NCBI GenBank assembly: GCA_910577395.1 | Contig: CAJTLG010000001.1 | Coordinates: 124,001-188,000, forward strand | Direction of reading: 5' to 3' | Length of the DNA: 64,000 nucleotides | DNA from: an uncultured Vampirovibrio sp. | GTDB lineage: Bacteria > Cyanobacteriota > Vampirovibrionia > Gastranaerophilales > Gastranaerophilaceae | Made by a program: the position numbers and the translations under genes | The notes under the pieces: model-generated | The model's input: only the letters and a program-made list of their open reading frames with translations | Told to the model about the DNA's origin: nothing | Databases searched by the model: none | In this document: one piece after another, positions 25,682 to 35,086 of the stretch | Layout of the letters: each line of letters starts with the position of its first letter | How positions within the stretch are numbered: the first letter of the stretch is position 1

Positions 25682-27334
25682 TTACTTTTTAAAATGAAAC
25701 AAAAACTTGCGCTTTTTATTCGCCGGCCGTTTAATCTCCAGTTTTATATATTTTTTAAATTCTTCTTTTGCCTTGCTTATAGCATCTATTTCTTCAAAGA
25801 AAATTTCATCATCACTAAGCTGCCTTGTGATATTTGATTCGTTTATCTGTCTTAAAATTTCTTCGTTTTTTAAGACAAGATAAACTTTAACACCTTGAGA
25901 TTTTAATCTTATAAGAATATCTTCAAGTGCAAAAATAGCACTGATATCAAGTTTTCTATCCGAATCATAGCAAATTATTATATGTTTTGTACCAAGCAGT
26001 TCTTCAAATTGTGAGATAATTTGCGAAGCGGAACCAAAGAAAAATTCACCCTGGATATGCACAACCCTTATTTTATATCCGCATTCGGTGTGCAGTTGTT
26101 TTTCAAGCTCTGCCATTTCATTATCTTCAACATCTTTTATATTCAGGGTGGTTTTATCTGCAAGTTGCTTTGCAAAAAGTGCTGCAGACAGTGTAATACC
26201 AACACCTACGGCAAAAATAATATCGTGAAAAATGGTTAAAAAGAAAACCAGACACATAATAATCAAATCTTCTTTTGGTGCATACCTTACAACTTTAAAG
26301 AATTTTGTATCAACTATATTGTATCCGACCCTTATCAGAATAGCGGCTAATGTTGCCATAGGTATCATATTTACTATATTTGCGCCATACAAGGTTGCAA
26401 ACAGTATTATTATTCCGCAAAATATTGTGGATAATTTTGTTGTAGCACCGGTTTTAATTGCGGCAACAGAGCGCATGGCAGCCCCTGCCCCTGATATGCC
26501 TCCAAAAAGCGAGGCTATTACATTTCCTATTCCTTGGGAAAATATTAATGTCTGGTTGTTTATTTTTTTCTTTGTTAAAGACGTTACCACAAGCCCGCTC
26601 ATAAGGCTTTCTGTAGAGCATATAACAGCTATCATAACCGCAAGGGATGTAAGATGTACTATATTTGAAAAATCTGCCGTTACAACAGATAAAAAACCTT
26701 CGCTTATGCCGCTTATTGTGGGTGCGTCCATTTTGAAACCCCAGGCAATTAGCGTACCAAATATTATTGCAAAAATTTCAGAGGGGATAATTTTTTTAAT
26801 TGCCTTTGGTGTGTATATTAAAATCCCGAGGCTCAAAAGCCCTATAACAAAGGCGTCTGTGTTTATGTCCGATAAAATATGCGAGAAATTTTTAAATGTT
26901 GAAACAGGTGTGGCATATGTGCTGTGCCCCAAAAGCGGTGCGGTTTGTAAAACAATAAGAATGACGCCGACCCCGTTCATAAAGCCTGAAATTACAGGAT
27001 AAGGCACATATTTTACAAGGTTTGGCATATTTGTAAAAGATAATATTATCTGAAAAACACTTGCAAGAAATAATACTGCCCAAAGTGCGTGAATATTTCC
27101 TCCTAAAGATACATAAACAGAGGCAAGAATAATTGCTGTCGGGCCTGTCGGGCCCGAAATAAGTGGAACGTTTACCCCGAAAAATCCGCTAAAAAGACAC
27201 AAAAACATTGCCCCATAAAGCCCCGCAATGGCACCTGCACCTGTCATAGTACCAAATGCAAGAGCCTGCGGGAGTGCAACAGTTGCACCTATAAACCCGC
27301 CTATTAAATCTCCTGACAAATTTCTTATATTCAT
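25682..27334 (-). CDS. SulP-family anion transporter with STAS domain
   Basis: This 550-residue inner-membrane transporter is of the SLC26/SulP type. About 12-14 hydrophobic segments fill residues 1-395, with GPTGPTAII early and the GGISGAGAAMRS family motif in the middle. A cytoplasmic STAS domain occupies about 425-525. Sulfate, bicarbonate or dicarboxylate are possible substrates; sequence alone does not decide. It is divergent from ilvB, and the start codon is preceded by an extended -10 box. Confidence 0.9.
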   Translation of the reverse strand: MNIRNLSGDLIGGFIGATVALPQALAFGTMTGAGAIAGLYGAMFLCLFSGFFGVNVPLISGPTGPTAIILASVYVSLGGNIHALWAVLFLASVFQIILSFTNMPNLVKYVPYPVISGFMNGVGVILIVLQTAPLLGHSTYATPVSTFKNFSHILSDINTDAFVIGLLSLGILIYTPKAIKKIIPSEIFAIIFGTLIAWGFKMDAPTISGISEGFLSVVTADFSNIVHLTSLAVMIAVICSTESLMSGLVVTSLTKKKINNQTLIFSQGIGNVIASLFGGISGAGAAMRSVAAIKTGATTKLSTIFCGIIILFATLYGANIVNMIPMATLAAILIRVGYNIVDTKFFKVVRYAPKEDLIIMCLVFFLTIFHDIIFAVGVGITLSAALFAKQLADKTTLNIKDVEDNEMAELEKQLHTECGYKIRVVHIQGEFFFGSASQIISQFEELLGTKHIIICYDSDRKLDISAIFALEDILIRLKSQGVKVYLVLKNEEILRQINESNITRQLSDDEIFFEEIDAISKAKEEFKKYIKLEIKRPANKKRKFLFHFKK

Positions 27335-27345
27335 AGTATAATTTG

Positions 27346-27351
27346 ATTATA
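27346..27351 (-). promoter_or_regulatory. Extended -10 box (TG-C-TATAAT) of the SulP gene
   Basis: On the minus strand TG-C-TATAAT ends 11 bases before the ATG at 27334, leaving at most about four leader bases. There is no Shine-Dalgarno site. Confidence 0.5.
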
Positions 27352-27389
27352 GCAAAAACATTTCATATTTTTGGAGTTAGAAGAATAGT

Positions 27390-29105
27390 ATGACAAAAGA
27401 AATATATTCAGGTGCTGAAATTATACTTAAATCCCTTGTTAAAGAAGGCGTTAAAGAGATATTTGGTTACCCGGGCGGCCAGGTTATAAAAATATATGAT
27501 GCTTTATATAACCAAACTGAAATAAAGCACTATCTTGTCCGGCATGAGCAGGCAGCAGTCCATGCGGCAGAAGGGTATGCACGTGCCACCGGCAAATGCG
27601 GCGTTGCTCTTGTAACATCAGGCCCCGGTGCCTGCAACACTATAACGGGTATTGCAAATGCTTATTATGACGGCTATCCGATAGTTGTGCTTACAGGACA
27701 GGTAGGTTTGGCGCAAATTGGCAACGATGCCTTTCAGGAGGCCGATATTGTAGGTATAACAAGGTCATGCTGTAAACATAATTATCTTGTAAAAGATATA
27801 AAGGATATTCCGCGTGTAATTAAAGAAGCTTTTCATATTGCAACCACCGGAAAACCGGGCCCTGTTGTAATTGACCTTCCAAGAGATGTGCAAACCGCTA
27901 AATGCGCGTTTGAATACCCTGAAACCATTAAGCTTGCAGGGTACAATCCAAACTATAAAGGGCATCCGCTTCAGATTGCGAAGGCCGTAAAGATGCTATC
28001 AGAGGCTCATCGCCCCGTTATTATATCGGGCGGCGGTGTTTTGAATTCAGGCGCTTGTGAAGAATTAAGAAAGCTTGCAAATCTTGTACAGGCCCCTGTA
28101 ACCCATACATTAATGGGGACCGGAACATACCCTGATTCACTTAATTCAAGCCTTGGCATGCTTGGTATGCATGGAAATTACTGGGCAAATTATGCTGTTG
28201 TACATGCCGATGTAATTTTGGCACTGGGTACACGGTTTAATGACAGGATTACCGGCTGTCTTAAGCGTTTTGCAAGAGATTCCCACGTTATCCACGTTGA
28301 TATTGACCCTTGTTCAATCTCTAAAAATGTAAAGGCTGATATACCGATAGTTGGGGATGTTAAGAATGTTCTTTGCGGAATGATTGAATATTTTGAAAAG
28401 AAAAATCCAAATATTTATATTGACGATAAGCAAAAATGGTTTGAACAAATTAATGAATGGAAGAAAAAACGTGCCATTCCGCCATTCTCATCAGAAAAAC
28501 TAAGTGCAATAACAGTTATTCAAAAACTTTATGAATTAACCAAAAAATATAACCCTATTGTATGCACGGAAGTTGGCCAACACCAGATGTGGGCAGCCCA
28601 ATTGTTTGAATTTAATGAGCCAAGAAAACTTATAACTTCAGGCGGTCTTGGCACAATGGGCTTTGGTTTCCCTGCCGCTATGGGTGCCGCTGCGGCTTGC
28701 CCCGGGCAGCTTGTCTTAAATATTGCGGGGGATGGGTCTATCCAGATGAACATTCAAGAGCTTGCCACCTGTGTGGATTATGGGTTTAACGTTATAAATT
28801 GTATAATAAATAACGGTTATCTCGGTATGGTTCGCCAGTGGCAGGAAAAACTGTTTGACAAGCACTACAGCCAAACCCAAATATCTGGTCCTGATTTTGT
28901 AAAAGTGGCGGAAGCATACGGTGCAATTGGCATCAGGGTTGAAAAAGAAGATGAAATTGAACCCGCAATTTTAAAAGCAATAGAGGCTAAAAAACCTGTC
29001 TTTATAGATTTTGTGGTTGAAAATTTTGAAATGGTATACCCTTGGGTTCTTGCAGGTGAGCCCTTAACAAAGGTGCTTTTGTCTAATGAATGTGCGGTAA
29101 AATAG
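27390..29105 (+). CDS. ilvB: Acetolactate synthase large (catalytic) subunit
   Basis: This thiamine-diphosphate enzyme condenses two pyruvates, or pyruvate and 2-ketobutyrate, in branched-chain amino acid synthesis. The 571 residues show the N-terminal TPP domain with FGYPGGQVI and the catalytic Glu in VRHEQAAVHAAEGYAR, a central FAD domain, and the C-terminal TPP-binding motif starting at GDGS and ending with NN about 27 residues later. It is followed after 15 bases by the regulatory subunit gene. No T-box or attenuator is visible in the short upstream gap. Confidence 0.95.
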   Translation: MTKEIYSGAEIILKSLVKEGVKEIFGYPGGQVIKIYDALYNQTEIKHYLVRHEQAAVHAAEGYARATGKCGVALVTSGPGACNTITGIANAYYDGYPIVVLTGQVGLAQIGNDAFQEADIVGITRSCCKHNYLVKDIKDIPRVIKEAFHIATTGKPGPVVIDLPRDVQTAKCAFEYPETIKLAGYNPNYKGHPLQIAKAVKMLSEAHRPVIISGGGVLNSGACEELRKLANLVQAPVTHTLMGTGTYPDSLNSSLGMLGMHGNYWANYAVVHADVILALGTRFNDRITGCLKRFARDSHVIHVDIDPCSISKNVKADIPIVGDVKNVLCGMIEYFEKKNPNIYIDDKQKWFEQINEWKKKRAIPPFSSEKLSAITVIQKLYELTKKYNPIVCTEVGQHQMWAAQLFEFNEPRKLITSGGLGTMGFGFPAAMGAAAACPGQLVLNIAGDGSIQMNIQELATCVDYGFNVINCIINNGYLGMVRQWQEKLFDKHYSQTQISGPDFVKVAEAYGAIGIRVEKEDEIEPAILKAIEAKKPVFIDFVVENFEMVYPWVLAGEPLTKVLLSNECAVK

Positions 29106-29120
29106 TATAAGGAAATAATA

Positions 29121-29627
29121 ATGGGCGTTTTTCATACAATATCAATACTTGTTGCAAATGAATCCGGTGTATTGTCGCGCGTGGTGGATTTATTTTCAGG
29201 CCGCGGCTATAACATTGAAAGCTTAACCGTGGCACCCACAATAGACAGACTTTACTCAAGAATTACCATAGTAACGGACGGTGATTCCGCCGCTATAGAG
29301 CAGATTAACAAACAATTAAACCGTCTTATCCCTGTTATAAAGGTTGCCGATTTGAATTTAAATGAGGCGCTTGAATGCGAAGTGGCCCTTGTAAAATTGC
29401 ACTGCAAGGATGAAGAAAAATCTGATATTTTAAGAATAGTGGATGCTACAAATTCTAAAATTATTGATGTAACAGATAAAGCCTACACAATCCAAACTGT
29501 AGGGTCTGAAAAACAAATCCAGGCACTTGCTGAATTAATTAAACCCTATGGCGTTAAAGAATTTGTTCGCAGCGGTAAAATAGCCATGTCAAAAGGCAAT
29601 CAGTTTGTGGATATTAAAAATTTGTAG
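29121..29627 (+). CDS. ilvN: Acetolactate synthase small (regulatory) subunit
   Basis: The regulatory subunit binds valine and activates IlvB. The ACT domain (about 3-77) has the typical HTISILVANESGVLSRV start and RGYNIESL. The C-terminal domain (about 80-165) completes a 168-residue product of usual length (IlvH/IlvN type). It shares an operon with ilvB; no ilvC or ilvD is next to it. Confidence 0.94.
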   Translation: MGVFHTISILVANESGVLSRVVDLFSGRGYNIESLTVAPTIDRLYSRITIVTDGDSAAIEQINKQLNRLIPVIKVADLNLNEALECEVALVKLHCKDEEKSDILRIVDATNSKIIDVTDKAYTIQTVGSEKQIQALAELIKPYGVKEFVRSGKIAMSKGNQFVDIKNL

Positions 29628-29733
29628 AAAAGTATTGAAATGAACAATTTATCTTCCAAATTCGTTTAGAAATTAGACGGCAGGTTTACAAAATAATACA
29701 ACCTGTCCGCAATCAAGAATTTGGAGGTATGTT

Positions 29734-30168
29734 ATAAAGAAGATTTTTACATGTACAATCCTTGCTGCAGTGTTATTTTTTGGTGCAAATTCGCTGTCAT
29801 ACGCTATAGAATGCAATTCCCCATGTCTAAACCCTTGTGTCCCTTCACGTACGGTTTGTGAAGGTGCAAATTGCACAACCTACTGCGGTTCTTCATCAGT
29901 TTATGGCGGCACATATTATGTTTCCCCGGGCGTATCATTCAGCTATTCAACACCAAATGTAAGTTTCAGCATTACAAACGAGGTTTACGGCCTGCATAAT
30001 TTGTTTCACCGCCCTATAAAGGTTATCAACGGATTTCGCCCTGTATACCACAGATATCCGGCAAAGCCTGTCATTAAACCGTATCACCCGGAGGCAAAAA
30101 GACCGCATTCAAAACCGCGCCCTGCCGTAAACAAATCACACTCAAAACCTGCACCTAAGCGTGTGTAA
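29734..30168 (+). CDS. Secreted Cys/His/Pro-rich hypothetical protein, apparent ATA start
   Basis: The reading frame gives a good signal peptide (KKIFTCTILAAVLFFG, cleavage about SYA) only if translation begins upstream of the GTG at 29770. The only candidate with a well-placed GGAGG (six bases upstream) is an ATA at 29734. The nearby ATG at 29729 is out of frame and stops after two codons. The mature part has paired Cys (CNSPCLNPC, CEGANC) and a basic Pro/His/Lys tail (KPRPAVNKSHSKPAPK). It is exported and possibly wall- or surface-bound. Its last 14 bases overlap the end of panD on the other strand. Confidence 0.65.
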   Translation: MKKIFTCTILAAVLFFGANSLSYAIECNSPCLNPCVPSRTVCEGANCTTYCGSSSVYGGTYYVSPGVSFSYSTPNVSFSITNEVYGLHNLFHRPIKVINGFRPVYHRYPAKPVIKPYHPEAKRPHSKPRPAVNKSHSKPAPKRV

Positions 30169-30508
30169 TTTTATTATTTTCATCAACATGTACAATTTTA
30201 GGGGTAAATGTACTATATTCTTCAACCGTCATTGAGGCATATGCCACAATTATCACCTTATCACCCTTTTGCACCTTTCTTGCGGCGGCACCATTCAGGC
30301 AAACTGTTCCGCTGCCTGCGGTACCTTCTATAACATAGGTGCAAAATCTTTCTCCGTTATTAATATCCAAAATTTCAACCTTTTGGTTTGCCATAATGCC
30401 GGAGGCAGTCATTAAATCTTTATCAAGGGTGATTGACCCCACATATTCTAAATTTGCATCAGTCACAGTTGCCCTGTGAATTTTGCCGTATAAAAATTCC
30501 ATATTCAT
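30155..30508 (-). CDS. panD: Aspartate 1-decarboxylase precursor
   Basis: PanD makes beta-alanine for pantothenate and coenzyme A. It is a pyruvoyl enzyme, self-cleaved at Gly-Ser in LEYVGSITLD (about 23-26). The 117-residue length and the tail with NNGERFCTYVIEG and NGAAARKVQKGD are typical. Convergent with the secreted protein gene, with a 14-base overlap. Confidence 0.95.
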   Translation of the reverse strand: MNMEFLYGKIHRATVTDANLEYVGSITLDKDLMTASGIMANQKVEILDINNGERFCTYVIEGTAGSGTVCLNGAAARKVQKGDKVIIVAYASMTVEEYSTFTPKIVHVDENNKITHA

Positions 30509-30561
30509 AGCAACAATATTTTATCAAAAAAATAAAAAACAATACTAAAATGGCGCCAAAT

Positions 30562-30587
30562 AAAAAACCGGCTTTTAAAGACCGGTT
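30562..30587 (-). terminator. Minus-strand terminator with no minus-strand gene upstream
   Basis: AACCGG/CCGGTT form a stem followed on the minus strand by a T-run. The nearest minus-strand gene, panD, lies downstream of it, so this would end a transcript coming from the 30.6-31.0 kb non-coding region. It may mark an unannotated RNA. Confidence 0.5.
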
Positions 30588-30703
30588 AAATTTACCACAT
30601 ATTAGAGAGAGGAATTAGAGAGAAATCTTTTTAAATAACCAATGGGTTATTCCTTACATTTGTACTATTCCCTGCCGCATTTTTTTATAACGCTTTTTAT
30701 AAA

Positions 30704-30949
30704 ATCTTTAACATTCCTTAACATAGTATATACTATTTGGCAATTTTAAAAGAATAAAAAACTTTATTAAAGAGTAAGGGAAATATAAATTTTAAAGGAA
30801 GAACATTAAAGGTCTAAAACACATTTTGCCAAAGCTTTATTGTTAAAATGCTTTAGGCATTAAAGAAAGAATTATTTTACTCTCTCTTAATATCCTCGTG
30901 TTTATTAAATGTTTGCTATTCGTCAAGATTGGCAAACTTTTTATTATGT
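30704..30949 (+). repeat. Non-coding repeat, copy 1 (blocks A and B)
   Basis: Block A (30704-30774) and block B (30862-30949) recur at 36409-36477 and 36607-36694. Block B is 88 bases and looks identical in both copies; the first 44 bases of block A are also identical. The middle differs in length and sequence. Block A contains the perfect palindrome TAGTATATACTA (30724-30735) followed by TTTGGCAATTTT. Block B ends in TTGGCAAAC just before the promoter of glycine-rich gene 2. No ORF is convincing in the whole 30.5-31.0 kb gap. Confidence 0.85.
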
Positions 30950-30956
30950 TTAATAC

Positions 30957-30985
30957 TTGACAAAATAATTGAAAAACTATATCTT
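30957..30985 (+). promoter_or_regulatory. Sigma-70-type promoter of glycine-rich gene 2
   Basis: TTGACA at 30957-30962, a 17-base spacer and TATCTT at 30980-30985 would give a leader of about 55-60 bases carrying TTGTTTATC (31017-31025) and AAAGG before the ATG. Confidence 0.7.
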
Positions 30986-31047
30986 TGTATCAGAGAAATT
31001 GTTTTCTTTAAAAATGTTGTTTATCTTAAAAAAGGTTACAAATTATT

Positions 31048-33521
31048 ATGAAAAATTGTTTTGTTTTTCGTGCGTGTTTTAATGCACTTTCGGATTATGC
31101 AAATTATTGCAAACAATCCTTTAACCGGCAGCGGCAGTATGAAGATTATGCCTTCTCGCTTGTAGAGATGCTAATGGCACTCCTTGTTGCCTCTGTTCTT
31201 CTTGCAGCCCTTGCCCCTGTAATGACAAGAAAATTTACCGAAAGCGTAAATATATCTGATAACGGGCTGAGCGGCTCGGGTGATATATCTAATATGGAAT
31301 GCTTTACAAGCTCTGATACAACGGATTTTGTCACCTATAGTATAAAAAATGCCTACTATGCAAACTTTGTAATCGCATCTGGCGGCGGGGGCGGCGCCGG
31401 CGCTACATCAGAAAGAAAATCCGCTAAACTTACACAAAAAATTGAAGGCACCACAAATGGTGGCAGTGCAACGGACAGCCTGACAAAAGAAATACCTATA
31501 ACAAACGCTATGACAGATGTAATAATAACCCACCTTATTGGCGGTGGCGGTGGCGGCGGTGAGGCCCGAGCTAATAAAAAGGAAACTAAAGATACAAAAA
31601 CATATACGGCAAATGCCCAAAACTGCAAAGATTATGGCAATATGGGCACTGCAAGTTCCACATCCCGTTATTCTATATCTGATACAACCGGAAATTCGGG
31701 AAATAATTTTGCAGTTTATGATGTAAAAAATCTTTGTGTTACAAAATTTAATCAGGCGGTAGGCTCAAATGGCAGCACTGGCTGTTATAATGTGTATACA
31801 AATAAATGTGCCGGCAATACAAACGGTACTCTTGAATCAGACGGGACGGCATACCCGCACGCATATTCCGGTTGCGGAAGGTGGGTGTGCACTCATAGTG
31901 CCGCAGTTACCGCTTGTTCAAATCTTGCATCAAAAACGGGGGATAATTGGCGCCTTGCGCAAAAAGGCGAAATGACAAAATGGTACGGAACTGCTGACAA
32001 GGTTTATTCACGCTTGGGCTATGTTCTTCAAATAGTAATATGTATACTCATAAGTGCACAACTACAACTTCAATTGTAGGTGGCAATTCAAAGGCCTATC
32101 CTGCCTATGTGTGGTCCGGTGTTGCTTCGGGTTCAAAGCATTATAGATGCAGATTATCTTCAGGTGAATGGGAATGTGTTCCAAGTGAGGATTATCACCT
32201 TTTTTCAACCCGTTGTGTCTTGTCATCCTGGACAAGGAATATAATCACATACTCCTATTATGCCTATGGCGGAGGCGGCGGGGGTTCTGCCTCTTATATT
32301 AAAGATATCAATATAACAGAATATGTAAAAAAGGCACAAATCACCGGCGGCGGTAAAATTGTACTTAAAGCAGGCAAAGGCGGCAAGGGTGCAACATCAA
32401 GCACTAATAGTATAGTTGGCGCAAACTCTGAAATACTTGTATATGATAAAGATGATAATATAATTTTTGGTTTGAGGTCCTCAGGCGGCAACAGGGGAAG
32501 TGACGCAAGCACAACTTCATATGGTTCTGCGGGCACAAGGGGCAGTTGTTATCAATATGACACCGGGACAAAAAACTGGATATCTGCTGCCTGTTCTGCA
32601 AACGGCTCTTCAGGGTCAAGCGGCTCAAGTAATTCGGGAACTAATACATCGTACCTTACCGTATCAGGCGGCAGGGGCGGAAATTCGGCATACAATAATA
32701 CCGGCGGCGGTACTGGCGGAAGTTATTCCACAGGGGGTACCGGCGGCTCATACGGCGCAGGCGGCGGCGGAGGCGGCGCAAGGTCTGATTCCACCGGGCA
32801 AACAAAATACGGCGGGGGCAGCGGCAGCGGCGGTATTGCAGAGATTTCCTGGTATGAAAAATTTCCCGGCGCAGGTGGCGGCGGAGGCGGGGGCGGCAGT
32901 GTTGTCCATATAAAAAATGTACTTGTGAACAATATTTCATCTTGTAATTTTGTAATAGGTGCCGGCGGCAAAGGTGGAAATGTAGATAGGAACGGTGCGG
33001 ACGGTGGAAATTCTTCGGTTGTATGCTCAACGAAAACCTTTGAGGTAAAAGGTGGCAAAGGCGGCAAGAAAGGTATAGCTGCAGCATCAATATCATCTGA
33101 CCCGACCGGCGGCCAGGCGGGTGCCGCAGGGGATGCGGATGCAAATATATATACTATCGACCCGTCAAACAGGGTAATTAAAAAAGGCGCTGACGGAACG
33201 GACGGAAATAAAAATGTCGGCGGCAGAGGGGGAAATTCAGGCACTGGGACAAAAGGAGGGTGCGGCGGGCTGTATGTCGAAACCGATATGGCAAAAGGTA
33301 TATGTACTGTAAGTAATACAGATGCAAAAAGGGCCATGGGAGAGGGTTTTACCTACCAGGATATAGTACAGCCGACGGCAGGTAATGTTTTAAGTAAAAC
33401 TTTCGGAACTGCCAGTGCGGGCGGGGGCGCGGGCGCATTTGATGAAACCTTGTCTGCTCCTTCCGGTAAAGGCGGTGACGGTATGGGCGGCTATATATGT
33501 GTTTATTTAAATAAAGAATAA
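31048..33521 (+). pseudogene. Prepilin-like glycine-rich protein gene 2, frameshifted
   Basis: The frame from ATG 31048 has a 35-residue leader, then FSLVEMLMALLVAS and Gly-rich and Cys-containing parts, but runs into TAG near 32079. The continuing frame (to 33521) carries the rest: further Gly-rich units and a C-terminus like its paralogues. Adding one G to the GGG at 32016-32018 joins the two frames through RLGLCSSN, matching GLNLCGLS in gene 3, and restores about 824 residues. A one-base deletion, a sequencing error, or phase variation would all explain this. Ribosomal frameshifting is less likely because no slippery heptamer is seen. The start of the second frame as a separate gene has no ribosome site. 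Confidence 0.82.
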
Positions 33522-33546
33522 AATTTTACGATAAAAACAACTTTTC

Positions 33547-33569
33547 GGGGTGCTTTTTGCACCCCTTTT
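33547..33569 (+). terminator. Terminator of glycine-rich gene 2
   Basis: GGGGTGC/GCACCCC stem, five-T loop, then TTTTC. It is preceded by ACGATAAAAACAACTTTTC, the 3' element shared with genes 1 and 3. Confidence 0.85.
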
Positions 33570-33658
33570 CTTATCTTAGTGAATGTTGAATTTTAGCGTA
33601 AAATGCTTATGCAGAGTGCATTTCAATTGTCGTTTGTACCATAAATCGCCTTTGGGCG

Positions 33659-35026
33659 CTATTTTCCGATGCAAAAACTATCAAAGATACGGTTTAAAAC
33701 CTCATCTGTCACCACTTCCCCGGATATTTCACCAAGTGCAAGCAAGGCGGATTTTATATCGATAGAAATTAAATCCTGCAATTCTCCAATCTCTGCGGCG
33801 CTTTTAGCGATTTTCACATGTGAAAGTGCCTTGTTGAGCGCCTCTTGGTGCCTTTGATTTGTTAAAAAGCAAGTATTTTCTATATTTGAGCCGATTATTT
33901 CAAAAAAAACAGCTTTTTTTAAATTTTCAATTCCATACATCGTCTTAGAGCTAATCACAATAGGATTTTCAAGGGTTTTTCCTGCGTTAAAACCTTCTGT
34001 ATCGTGTATTTTGCCCGTTACGTCTTGTTTTGTTTCAATGTATAGGCACTTTTTACCCGTTTTTGCAAGCTCAAATACTTCCCTGTCCTCGTTTTGAACC
34101 CCTTTTACCCCGTCATAAAGGCACAAAATTATGTCTGCATTATCAATTGTGGACTTTGAATTTTGCACGCCTATTTGCTCAACTTTGTCTATATTTCCTT
34201 CTCTGATGCCGGCTGTGTCGGTTAAAGTGGCTGAAATACCTTCTATATCAATATTTTCAGATATTGTATCCCTGGTAGTACCTGCTATATCTGTAACTAT
34301 AGCCCTGTCATAGCTTAAAAGGGTATTAAACAGGGAACTTTTGCCTACATTTGGCTGCCCTGCTATTGCTATTTGTATGCCTTCCCTTAAAACATTGTGA
34401 CAGTGGGCATTTTCAAGGATTTTTTCAATTTTATTTTCTGCTTTTTCAAGCACGGAAAGGATTTCATCGTATTCAACCTCTTTTACATCTTCCGGAAAAT
34501 CAAGCGAGGCAGTTATTTTAGCCAGAATTTCTGTCAAGGTTTCACGCATATCAGCTATTTCTTTTTTTAAACTTCCTGATAGGTTGTTTGCAGCTAATGA
34601 TGCGGATTTTGAGGTTTTTGCATTTATTAAATCAAGCACGGCCTCCGCTTGGGATAAATCAATTTTATGGTTTAAAAATGCTCTTTTAGTGAATTCCCCT
34701 CTGGCAGCGAGTTTTGCCCCGTTTTTTAAGATAAGATTTAAAATTTCCCTGATAATTACAGGGGAACCGTGGGTTTGAATTTCGACAACATCTTCTCCCG
34801 TAAAGCTTTTAGGGTTTTTAAACGGTAAAACAATTACTTCATCTAGCTTTTGTCCGTTTTCATTGTCTATAATCCAACCGTGGTTTATCATTCCGGGTTT
34901 TGCTGTGCGGTCAAAAATTTTAGATATTATCTCAAAAGATTTTTCGCCGGAAATCCTTATAATCCCTATACTGCCTGCACTTAAGGGGGTTGCTATTGCA
35001 CAAATTGTATCAAACATGTTTTCCAT
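33659..35026 (-). CDS. mnmE: tRNA modification GTPase MnmE
   Basis: MnmE works with MnmG to modify U34 of certain tRNAs (5-carboxymethylaminomethyl). The 455 residues have the N-terminal folate-binding domain, a helical domain, the G domain with Walker A GQPNVGKSS (about 221-229) and DTAGIRE, and the essential C-terminal CIGK. The start could also be Met4. A -10-like box lies seven bases before the ATG. It is divergent from yidC. Confidence 0.95.
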   Translation of the reverse strand: MENMFDTICAIATPLSAGSIGIIRISGEKSFEIISKIFDRTAKPGMINHGWIIDNENGQKLDEVIVLPFKNPKSFTGEDVVEIQTHGSPVIIREILNLILKNGAKLAARGEFTKRAFLNHKIDLSQAEAVLDLINAKTSKSASLAANNLSGSLKKEIADMRETLTEILAKITASLDFPEDVKEVEYDEILSVLEKAENKIEKILENAHCHNVLREGIQIAIAGQPNVGKSSLFNTLLSYDRAIVTDIAGTTRDTISENIDIEGISATLTDTAGIREGNIDKVEQIGVQNSKSTIDNADIILCLYDGVKGVQNEDREVFELAKTGKKCLYIETKQDVTGKIHDTEGFNAGKTLENPIVISSKTMYGIENLKKAVFFEIIGSNIENTCFLTNQRHQEALNKALSHVKIAKSAAEIGELQDLISIDIKSALLALGEISGEVVTDEVLNRIFDSFCIGK

Positions 35027-35033
35027 GCTTTTT

Positions 35034-35039
35034 ATAATA
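35034..35039 (-). promoter_or_regulatory. Extended -10 box (TG-A-TATTAT) 7 nt before mnmE start
   Basis: On the minus strand TG-A-TATTAT ends seven bases before the ATG at 35026; a leaderless layout without Shine-Dalgarno. Confidence 0.45.
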
Positions 35040-35086
35040 TCATGTTTAGTATAGAATGAGTATATATAAAGCTTTTAGGAGAAATA

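Noticed and set aside
31995..32045. Programmed -1 ribosomal frameshift joining the two halves of glycine-rich gene 2.
   Set aside because: No X-XXY-YYZ slippery heptamer and no clear downstream stem; a one-base deletion at GGG explains the break and restores a conserved segment.
32040..33521. Second part of glycine-rich gene 2 as a separate gene from ATG 32040.
   Set aside because: No ribosome site, no prepilin signal, and its first residues continue a domain begun in the upstream frame.
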